A stretch of 9,303 bases of DNA from TMED27 sp964350435 (GTDB lineage Bacteria; Pseudomonadota; Alphaproteobacteria; Micavibrionales; Micavibrionaceae). The position numbers and the translations under genes are program-made. The DNA lies in assembly GCA_964350435.1 (NCBI GenBank), contig CAYGJS010000050.1, positions 1 to 9,303 of the forward strand, in the 5' to 3' direction. Shown piece after piece: positions 1 through 6,075 of the stretch; position 1 is the first letter of the stretch, and each line of letters opens with the position of its first letter. The notes under the pieces are model-generated. The model saw only the letters and a program-made list of their open reading frames with translations, was not told where the DNA came from and made no database searches.

Positions 1-812
<812 letters not shown>

Positions 813-1175
813 GAATCCATCAAATTGCTCAAAAAAGAATTTTTGGTTAATTTGAAGTATATAAGTTACTTCAAGGACCTGCTTAATTTGCTGCTCAACC
901 ACAACCGAAGTCATGATTGAACTGTTGTGACCATATAAATATGATCACGTGCGTCATGAAAGACTACGCAAAAACTTATCATCGAAATGATAAGCGCAGA
1001 TCTTGATTTGTTTTAAGTGTACTCAATACACACCACGATTGCTCGTGGCCAAGATACTGCTGCCTGCGTATTCCTTCTTTCCTATTCACGATGTACAAGA
1101 ACCTCTTCGGCACAAAACCGAATAAAAAGAAGTCCGAAATGACTTCTTGTTATTCAATTCATTTTCTTTCGTAGA
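813..1175 (-). other. rRNA operon leader, rich in hairpins
   Basis: This is the transcribed spacer between the proximal promoter and 16S; no protein gene is visible. On the transcript it holds a series of inverted repeats: 1127-1148 (8-bp stem), 1106-1122 (5 bp), 1033-1048 (CCACGA/TCGTGG, 6 bp), 1017-1031 (5 bp), 975-994 (8 bp, loop UUCG on the transcript), 927-948 (nine pairs with one mismatch) and 852-874 (TTGAAGTA/TACTTCAA, 8 bp). Such leaders carry antitermination boxes and one side of the RNase III processing stem of 16S. I could not recognise a convincing boxA by eye, and the partner strand of the processing stem would lie outside the window. Confidence 0.75.
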
Positions 1176-1181
1176 TAGCTC

Positions 1182-1210
1182 CTTATAATCGGATAGATCG
1201 AAGCCGTCAA
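1182..1210 (-). promoter_or_regulatory. rRNA promoter P2 (proximal)
   Basis: In reverse complement the -35 is TTGACG (1205-1210) and the -10 is TATAAG (1182-1187), with a 17-bp spacer. Transcription would start near 1175, about 360 nt before 16S. Upstream lies an A/T-rich stretch (1211-1240, runs of A and T) that could act as an UP element. The fit to the sigma-70 consensus and the position in front of 16S make this a strong call. Confidence 0.8.
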
Positions 1211-1297
1211 CACACCATCAAAAAACTTTTACTTTTCAATGACTCACACCCAGATTTGTTCCCGATTTTCGCAAGCCCGCCTCAAGGTGTGGAGCGA

Positions 1298-1326
1298 GTT
1301 ATACGCATCCGAGTCGGTTCCGTCAA
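1298..1326 (-). promoter_or_regulatory. rRNA promoter P1 (distal)
   Basis: In reverse complement the -35 is TTGACG (1321-1326) and the -10 is TATAAC (1298-1303), again with a 17-bp spacer. The -35 hexamer and spacing are the same as in P2, 116 bp away. The bases just downstream of the -10 (TCGCTCC) make a GC-rich discriminator, typical of stringently controlled rRNA promoters. Tandem promoters are common for rRNA operons. Confidence 0.78.
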
Positions 1327-1372
1327 ACCTTTTTTTCATCTTTTTTTAATTTTTTTGATTTTTCTCAAAAAA
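1327..1372 (-). promoter_or_regulatory. UP-element-like A-tract block upstream of P1
   Basis: Immediately upstream of the P1 -35 are T runs at 1330-1336, 1341-1347, 1350-1356 and 1359-1363, then an A run at 1367-1372. The centres of the first three are 9-11 bp apart, close to one helical turn, so the DNA is probably bent. AT-rich DNA at this position usually binds the C-terminal domain of the RNA polymerase alpha subunit and boosts rRNA transcription. The role is inferred from position and composition. Confidence 0.6.
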
Positions 1373-1596
1373 CCCAGGAAAACCAGCAGACGCAGAGCCA
1401 CAAACAAACTTTCCTAATCCCATAATTAAGCCCCACCATCGCACATGGAACCGCCAACCGCAGCAACAATCAATTCTGCTTAAGGCAAAAACCGTTCAAA
1501 CGGCTCAACGCAAAACACCTCGTCTAAGCAGCCTCGCCCCGTCACGCTCTTATGTGTTGTATAAATTTTCAACGAGGCCGGCAGCAAAATGATAAA
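1373..1596. other. intergenic gap between rRNA promoters and carbonic anhydrase gene
   Basis: No coding frame, tRNA or extended repeat is recognised here. Both flanking transcription units are on the minus strand, so this stretch is the 3' flank of the carbonic anhydrase gene and the upstream flank of the rRNA promoters. The only structured piece seen is a short hairpin with a T run at 1486-1505. Confidence 0.6.
1486..1505 (-). terminator. possible weak intrinsic terminator of the carbonic anhydrase gene
   Basis: Read on the minus strand, a short stem (CCGT, loop TTGA, ACGG, with a wobble pair and an A-T pair extending it) is followed by a run of five T. It lies about 90 nt past the stop codon of the carbonic anhydrase gene. 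The stem is short, so termination may be weak or the match may be chance. Confidence 0.3.
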
Positions 1597-2466
1597 TTAA
1601 TCACCCGTTACAACACGGTCATTCAAAGGCTGGACAGGCCGGGCATTCACAGGAAACACAGACTGAAACGCCGTTAATTGCACCTCAGAAATCTCAATCG
1701 GCTCTTTCAAAACATGCCATGCAACGCCCTCGCTGCATGGCGGGGTTGTCAAAGACCCGTCATACTTATAATACTCCAGCGAAGCCGGCATCAAATCCGC
1801 CGGGTTAATGTCTACGCCCACAACATCCTTGCTCTCCCCGGCCGCTGGAACATTCTGCCAAATCCCTTCGATCACAGGATGATGCGCCCCAACCTTCATC
1901 ATCGCGCCAATCACGCCAAGACCGCCATCCGCAGCCTGGTGCACAAAATGCACCTCCATCGGATACGGCGCCCCGTCCAGATAATGCTCGCTCGGCGTAT
2001 GAAAATGCAGCTGCACCAATTCATACTGCACACCGCCAACGCTAAATCCGCTTCCTGCCGGCACATTCACCTGCACTGTATGCCCGTTATTCATCACAGA
2101 TAACGCACCGGCATGATACGCGGGCACAATATCTGGCAAATCTTCCTGCAAAAACTTATCAATATTAATGGGCGATTGCGCAGCCCCAGTCCCGCAGGCC
2201 TCATACTTGGCGTCCAAAGCCGCCCATTTCTGAGCACCATTCGCCGCGCCATACCCCCAATGCGCCGGCTCAACATGCCCTGAAACAGGCGCAGCCGCAC
2301 CGAGTTGCGCCTGAGTAACAACATCAGAAACCGCCCCCCGAGCGTCATTCACAGCATCCCCCGCCACTTCCTGAATATGCGCGGCCCCTCCATGCGCGGC
2401 ATCTTCGGCCATCACTGGCGCAGAAATAAAAACAAAAGCAGCGGAATAAAGAAGAAAGTGTTTCAT
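1597..2466 (-). CDS. cah: alpha-type carbonic anhydrase, exported
   Basis: This enzyme hydrates CO2 to bicarbonate with a zinc ion. The 289-residue product opens with a signal peptide (charged MKH, hydrophobic core 4-16, likely cut after Ala20), so it should act in the periplasm. Alpha-class hallmarks appear in order: WGY (70-72), QSPINI (97-102), NNGH with the proton-shuttle His129, QLHFH with zinc ligands His154 and His156, SEH with gate Glu160, EVHFVH with the third ligand His173, and SLTTPPC with Thr240 equivalent to Thr199 of human CA II. Cys91 and Cys244 match the disulfide of bacterial alpha enzymes. Residues 21-62 are an extra Ala-rich, helix-prone segment not needed for the fold. The start follows an AAGAGA ribosome site. 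It is divergent from trmFO. Confidence 0.95.
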   Translation of the reverse strand: MKHFLLYSAAFVFISAPVMAEDAAHGGAAHIQEVAGDAVNDARGAVSDVVTQAQLGAAAPVSGHVEPAHWGYGAANGAQKWAALDAKYEACGTGAAQSPINIDKFLQEDLPDIVPAYHAGALSVMNNGHTVQVNVPAGSGFSVGGVQYELVQLHFHTPSEHYLDGAPYPMEVHFVHQAADGGLGVIGAMMKVGAHHPVIEGIWQNVPAAGESKDVVGVDINPADLMPASLEYYKYDGSLTTPPCSEGVAWHVLKEPIEISEVQLTAFQSVFPVNARPVQPLNDRVVTGD

Positions 2467-2484
2467 AAATAATCTCTTTTTTTT

Positions 2485-2514
2485 TCAATTAAGGAAGGTT
2501 TTGATTCTCTTCAC
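2485..2514 (-). CDS. possible 9-residue leader peptide upstream of the carbonic anhydrase gene
   Basis: On the minus strand a near-perfect Shine-Dalgarno sequence AAGGAGGAG (2523-2531) is followed 8 nt later by a GTG codon and a nine-codon frame (VKRIKTFLN) ending in TGA at 2485. The stop is 18 nt before the carbonic anhydrase ATG, which has only a weak ribosome site of its own. This is the best ribosome site seen in the window, and no longer gene uses it. It may couple translation to the enzyme gene or act in attenuation, but it could also be chance. Confidence 0.3.
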   Translation of the reverse strand: MKRIKTFLN

Positions 2515-2552
2515 AAATTCTACTCCTCCTTACGCCAAACTTAAAGCAGTGA

Positions 2553-2581
2553 TTGCGATTTTTTTCATCCGGTGCTATGCA
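2553..2581 (+). promoter_or_regulatory. candidate promoter of trmFO, giving a nearly leaderless mRNA
   Basis: A -35-like TTGCGA (2553-2558), a 17-bp spacer and an extended -10 TGC-TATGCA (hexamer 2576-2581) lie directly before trmFO. Transcription would start near 2588, only a few bases before the ATG at 2592. That would fit the absence of a Shine-Dalgarno sequence there. The hexamers are imperfect, so this is a moderate call. Confidence 0.4.
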
Positions 2582-2591
2582 TACCGCCGTT

Positions 2592-4085
2592 ATGAGCAAC
2601 AAAGCCTTACACATCATCGGCGCAGGACTGGCGGGATCGGAAGCCGCATGGCAAGCCGCCAATATGGGCGTGCAGGTTCTCCTCCACGAAATGCGCCCCC
2701 ACCGCGCAACCCCCGCCCACAATACGGGCGAATGCGCCGAACTTGTCTGCTCGAACTCCTTCCGCTCAGGTGATGCGGAGCATAACGCGGTCGGCCTGAT
2801 GCACGAGGAAATGCGCACGCTGAATTCCCTGATTATGCGCGAAGGCGATAAAGCCGCCGTCCCTGCGGGCGGCGCACTCGCCGTAGACCGCGATATATTC
2901 TCGGCGGGCGTCACCAAAACCCTCGAAGCCCACCCCAACATCCGCATAGAAAAAGAAGAAATCACGACCATCCCCGAAGACTGGCAACATGTCATCATCG
3001 CCACAGGCCCTCTCACCTCCGATCCTCTCGCAAAATGGATCGCCGCCCAAACAGGCGAAGACGAGCTTGCCTTCTTCGATGCCATTGCCCCCATCGTTCA
3101 CACCGAAAGCATCGACATGTCCGTCGCGTGGTTCCAATCCCGCTATGACAAAGCCCAAGGCATCGGAACGGCTCACGACTATATCAACTGCCCGATGACC
3201 AAAGATCAATACGAAGCCTTCATCCACGAACTCCTGAATGCCGAATACGGCCTGTTCAAGGAATGGGAACTCCCCAGCGGCTCCAAATCTCTGGCGGAGC
3301 AAGAAGAAGACACCCCCTATTTCGACGGCTGTATGCCCGTGGAAGTCATGGCCTCCCGCGGCCTCGAAACCCTGCGCTTCGGCCCCATGAAACCCGTCGG
3401 CCTGATCGACCCGCGCACAGGCATCGAGCCCCACGCCGTCGTCCAGCTCCGTCAGGACAACGCGCTGGGCACGCTCTACAACATAGTCGGCTTCCAGACC
3501 AAAATGAAATGGGGCGAACAAACCCGCGTCTTCAAAATGATCCCCGGCCTCGAAAACGCCGAATTCGCAAGGCTCGGCGGCCTGCACCGCAACACCTTCA
3601 TCAATTCCCCAAAATTGCTGGACACGCAGCTCCGCCTGAAAATCCTCAACACAACCCCATCTCCCTCCCCCTCTCAGGGGGAGGGTCGGGGTGGGGGTAA
3701 ACCGCCTCAAACCATCCGCTTCGCCGGCCAAATCACTGGCTGCGAAGGCTATGTCGAAAGCGCATCCATCGGCCTGCTCGCAGGGCGGATGGCCGCCTGC
3801 GAAATCTTCGGCGCGCATTTCGAAACCCCGCCTAACACCACCGCCCTCGGCGCACTCCTCGGCCACATCACAGGCGGCGCAGACGCGGAAACCTTCCAAC
3901 CCATGAACGTGAATTTCGGCCTCTTCGCCCCCCTCACCAAAGACGAAGCCACAATCCCCTACACCACCAAAAACGGTAAGATCAAACGCGCCAAACTCCG
4001 CGGCAAAGATCGCAAAAAAGCCTATACCGACCGCGCCCGCGCCGCCCTAATAGCATGGCTGCACCAGCACAAAATCGCGGCATAG
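2592..4085 (+). CDS. trmFO: TrmFO, folate- and FAD-dependent tRNA (uracil-54-C5)-methyltransferase
   Basis: TrmFO makes 5-methyluridine at position 54 of the tRNA T-loop, taking the carbon from methylenetetrahydrofolate and electrons through FAD. The protein opens with the dinucleotide-binding motif GAGLAGSEAA (10-19). The conserved ELVCSNSFR carries Cys53, and FDGCMPVEVMA carries Cys247, matching the two catalytic-site cysteines known in the Bacillus enzyme (Cys53, Cys226). GPMKPVGL and the C-terminal FAGQITGCEGYVES are also family signatures. I chose ATG 2592 because it gives a family-like N terminus and puts the first cysteine at 53; in-frame starts at 2577 (ATG) and 2553 (TTG) are less likely. 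At 497 residues it is longer than usual, partly because a palindromic DNA repeat adds about 17 residues (354-370) in frame before FAGQITG. Confidence 0.95.
   Translation: MSNKALHIIGAGLAGSEAAWQAANMGVQVLLHEMRPHRATPAHNTGECAELVCSNSFRSGDAEHNAVGLMHEEMRTLNSLIMREGDKAAVPAGGALAVDRDIFSAGVTKTLEAHPNIRIEKEEITTIPEDWQHVIIATGPLTSDPLAKWIAAQTGEDELAFFDAIAPIVHTESIDMSVAWFQSRYDKAQGIGTAHDYINCPMTKDQYEAFIHELLNAEYGLFKEWELPSGSKSLAEQEEDTPYFDGCMPVEVMASRGLETLRFGPMKPVGLIDPRTGIEPHAVVQLRQDNALGTLYNIVGFQTKMKWGEQTRVFKMIPGLENAEFARLGGLHRNTFINSPKLLDTQLRLKILNTTPSPSPSQGEGRGGGKPPQTIRFAGQITGCEGYVESASIGLLAGRMAACEIFGAHFETPPNTTALGALLGHITGGADAETFQPMNVNFGLFAPLTKDEATIPYTTKNGKIKRAKLRGKDRKKAYTDRARAALIAWLHQHKIAA
3654..3692. repeat. GC-rich palindromic element inserted in frame in trmFO
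   Basis: A perfect 10-bp stem, CCCTCCCCCT (3663-3672) and AGGGGGAGGG (3676-3685), encloses a 3-nt loop. Outer arms ACCCC (3654-3658) and GGGGT (3688-3692) extend the pairing. The element codes for a Pro/Ser then Gly-rich stretch (TTPSPSPSQGEGRGGGK) with no counterpart in TrmFO proteins as I recall them. From memory it resembles a family of CCCTCTCC/GGGAGAGGG palindromes scattered through many proteobacterial genomes, usually between genes. The reading frame is kept. Confidence 0.75.
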
Positions 4086-4140
4086 TTGAATTTATATACA
4101 ATTTTATCCATTTTTAAGGCGCTTTCAATCTATTCCCCAG

Positions 4141-4146
4141 TATAAT
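4141..4146 (+). promoter_or_regulatory. possible -10 element before the FecR-domain gene
   Basis: A perfect TATAAT lies 37 nt upstream of the FecR-domain start codon, in a 98-bp gap after trmFO. No convincing -35 is present at 16-18 bp spacing (the sequence there is GC-rich), so it may need an activator or an alternative sigma factor, or be chance. Confidence 0.3.
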
Positions 4147-4183
4147 AAAACCATAACAAGAAGAATAAATTGGGGACCAGGGG

Positions 4184-5002
4184 ATGAAATTCGGGCTACA
4201 AATCGCCGCCGCCTATGCGCTGGCCGCGCTTATACTTTTCACAAGTACTGCCGCTATAGCCGCTGGCGGCGCAAAAAGCCAATACCCCATTGGCGAACTC
4301 CTCTTGCTGCAAGGGGACGCCTTCTATGTCGGAGCAAACGGTAAACTCCCCATCCGCCAAGGCGACCCGATATATATGAACACAACCCTCGAAACGGCGG
4401 CGGACGCCCGCGCCCTGATCTTGTTCGTGGACAACACCGAAATAACCCTCAGCGAGGACGCGCAGCTTGAAATCGACGAATACGTCTTCGACCCCTACGA
4501 TGCCGCCGAAAACAAAGGCGAATTCACGATTTCCGGTGCCTTCGCGTGGACCAGCGGCCTGCTTTCCAAACGCACAAATCCTGACGTAAAAATCAACACT
4601 TCCGTCGGCTCGATCGGTATTCGCGGCACAAAATTCTGGGGCGGTACGCTGGGCGGCAATTACGGGGTTTACGTCTTCGAAGGACTCGTAAACTATACCA
4701 CAGAAACAGGTACAGTATCCCTAAACCCCGATGAAGGCGTTTTCACCAAAGACAAAACCACCGCCTTCGACACCGCCGCGTGGCCCGCCAAAACCGTCAA
4801 AGACGCGATCAAAACCGTATCCTTCTCTGCTGATACAAACGTCGAATACCGGCTGAATAACGCCCGCAAAGCCAACGTGTCCAAACAACACGACTACCGC
4901 GCCCACATGTTCCCCTATAAGAGCAACCCGCTTCAGCCGCGCCTGAAAGCCAAGGAAAGCGACTTCTTCTCCGAAGAATTCGAACAGCTTCGCGGGCAAT
5001 AA
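4184..5002 (+). CDS. exported FecR-domain protein
   Basis: The 272-residue product has a clear signal peptide (hydrophobic 7-25, cleavage around Ala26/Ala27), so it should be periplasmic or surface-attached. The mature part carries a FecR-type domain: a beta-rich stretch from about 38, the LILFVDNTEITLSEDAQLEI segment (78-97) and the diagnostic INTSVGSIGIRGTKFW (137-152). This matches stand-alone FecR domains, which are not the iron-citrate anti-sigma regulator itself; no transmembrane helix follows, and no FecI-like sigma factor or TonB receptor is nearby. The C-terminal part (200-272) is polar and unassigned. The start has a GGGG-rich upstream sequence. It is probably cotranscribed with the hydrolase 21 nt downstream. 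The ligand and role are unknown. Confidence 0.8.
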   Translation: MKFGLQIAAAYALAALILFTSTAAIAAGGAKSQYPIGELLLLQGDAFYVGANGKLPIRQGDPIYMNTTLETAADARALILFVDNTEITLSEDAQLEIDEYVFDPYDAAENKGEFTISGAFAWTSGLLSKRTNPDVKINTSVGSIGIRGTKFWGGTLGGNYGVYVFEGLVNYTTETGTVSLNPDEGVFTKDKTTAFDTAAWPAKTVKDAIKTVSFSADTNVEYRLNNARKANVSKQHDYRAHMFPYKSNPLQPRLKAKESDFFSEEFEQLRGQ

Positions 5003-5023
5003 AACCTATGTTAAGATTTAAAA

Positions 5024-5761
5024 ATGAATAAAGAGATCGTTGTTCTTTTACACGGCATTCTGAGAAGCAAGCTCGATATGCTCCCCTTGGCGAAGTATCT
5101 GGAAAATCGTGGCTTCGAAACCATAAACATCCTATATCCTTCCCGTGAAATGTCCCTCGAAGACATCACCGAATTCGTGCATCAAAAAATCCTTGAGCAC
5201 CCGCACTTCAATCAAACAGATTTTTCACCTGACAAGGCGCAAGCTGCGCCGCGTGGCGCCCCCCACGCAAGCAGCGAAGCAAAAAAGTCAGGGGGAAAAT
5301 ATGGAAGATTGAATTTCGTGACCCACTCAATGGGAGGCTTAATTTCAAGATACTATATTAGCGCCTATAAACCTAAAAACCTTGGCCGCGTCGTCATGCT
5401 CTCCCCGCCCAACAGCGGCAGCGAATTCGCCGATTTCCTCGATGAAAACAAAATCCTCGGCCCCGCCTTCCGCAAAATCTTCGGCCCCGCCAGCGCCCAG
5501 CTCAAAACCACCTATATCCACGACACAGGCGATATCACCTACCCCCTCGGCATCATCGCCGGCAGCGCCTCCATAAACCCCCTCGCGCCATGGGTGCTTG
5601 AAGGCGCGCATGACGGCATCGTCCCCGTAGAGCGCACAAAGATCGACGGCATGACCGACCATATCATAATGAAATCAAACCATTCCTTCATGATGTTCAA
5701 CCCCGCACTCATGGCGCAGGTCGCATATTTCTTGGAAAACGGGAAATTTAAAAAGGAATAA
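5024..5761 (+). CDS. alpha/beta hydrolase, lipase/esterase-like
   Basis: A 245-residue cytoplasmic protein (no signal peptide) with an alpha/beta hydrolase fold. VVLLHGILRS (6-15) forms the oxyanion-hole strand. The nucleophile elbow is THSMGG with Ser102, the acid is probably Asp197 in HDGIVPV, and the base His220 in SNHSF, giving a complete triad. The order and spacing resemble small lipases and PGAP1-like esterases, so an ester or acyl substrate is likely but not known. Residues 66-93 are an odd basic, Ala/Pro-rich stretch encoded by an 81-bp element with terminal inverted repeats that sits between an alpha helix and the nucleophile strand. The gene follows the FecR-domain gene closely and ends 6 bp from a convergent small gene. 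Confidence 0.88.
   Translation: MNKEIVVLLHGILRSKLDMLPLAKYLENRGFETINILYPSREMSLEDITEFVHQKILEHPHFNQTDFSPDKAQAAPRGAPHASSEAKKSGGKYGRLNFVTHSMGGLISRYYISAYKPKNLGRVVMLSPPNSGSEFADFLDENKILGPAFRKIFGPASAQLKTTYIHDTGDITYPLGIIAGSASINPLAPWVLEGAHDGIVPVERTKIDGMTDHIIMKSNHSFMMFNPALMAQVAYFLENGKFKKE
5220..5300. repeat. 81-bp palindromic element inserted in frame in the hydrolase gene
   Basis: Terminal inverted repeats of 14 bp (5220-5233 and 5287-5300, twelve matches) end in CCTGAC/GTCAGG. Inside are two hairpins: GGCGCA-AGC-TGCGCC (5236-5250) and GCGTGG-CGCCCC-CCACGC (5251-5268). The length is exactly 27 codons, so the frame is preserved, and the encoded peptide (around KAQAAPRGAPHASSEAKK) looks foreign to the hydrolase fold. 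It looks like a small non-autonomous mobile or REP-like element; it differs in sequence from the one in trmFO. No flanking target duplication was evident. Confidence 0.65.
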
Positions 5762-5767
5762 GCAAAC

Positions 5768-6001
5768 CTAAAGCAGTTTATCAAGCAAACTGCCCTTGCC
5801 CAAAGTCACCTCTGGCGCATCGGCAATTTCACGGCTCAGCGTCCGCGCTATATCCTCGGCTTGACGCTCAGACACTTCCTGCGCCTGAATCTCACGATTT
5901 TGCGCGCGCTCAGCCTTGTTTTGCTCACTGCGCTGCGTTTGTGCTTTCGTCGCTTGCTGAATGCTCGGAACATTGCCCGAACCACGAATGGAATCAACCA
6001 T
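5768..6001 (-). CDS. small charged protein, probable coiled coil, function unknown
   Basis: I do not recognise this 77-residue protein. It has no signal peptide or membrane segment. Residues 18-60 are rich in Gln, Glu, Arg, Lys and Ala with few large hydrophobics (KAERAQNREIQAQEVSERQA) and should form a long helix or coiled coil. The tail ends in GKGSLLDKLL. Support for a real gene is an ATG with a TTAGGG-type ribosome site about 8 nt upstream, a plausible promoter behind it, and its snug fit between two genes, with a 6-bp gap to the convergent hydrolase. It follows the NDUFAF6-like gene on the same strand by 74 bp. Confidence 0.65.
   Translation of the reverse strand: MVDSIRGSGNVPSIQQATKAQTQRSEQNKAERAQNREIQAQEVSERQAEDIARTLSREIADAPEVTLGKGSLLDKLL
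5773..5793. terminator. inverted repeat at the convergent gene ends, possible terminator
   Basis: GCAGTTT (5773-5779) and AAACTGC (5787-5793) form a 7-bp stem with a 7-nt loop, overlapping the last codons of the 77-residue gene and just past the hydrolase stop. Read on the minus strand it is followed by TTTAGGTTT, a poor U tract. It could slow transcription from both sides, but the fit is weak. Confidence 0.3.
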
Positions 6002-6037
6002 GACTATGACCCTAACGTTTTTTACTACCCTGCCTTA

Positions 6038-6066
6038 AGTGTATCCATAAAACATTTAAAAATCAA
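6038..6066 (-). promoter_or_regulatory. candidate promoter of the 77-residue gene
   Basis: In reverse complement, TTGATT (6061-6066) and TACACT (6038-6043) are spaced by 17 bp. Transcription would start near 6031, about 30 nt before the ATG at 6001. The hexamers are partial matches in AT-rich DNA, so confidence is moderate. Confidence 0.4.
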
Positions 6067-6075
6067 TAACATCAA

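Noticed and set aside
2489..3094. A 201-codon minus-strand frame upstream of the carbonic anhydrase gene
   Set aside because: It overlaps trmFO antisense and gives a low-complexity product with no recognisable domain.
2766..3899. A 377-codon open frame on the minus strand
   Set aside because: It is the antisense shadow of trmFO, whose motifs and codon pattern clearly favour the plus strand.
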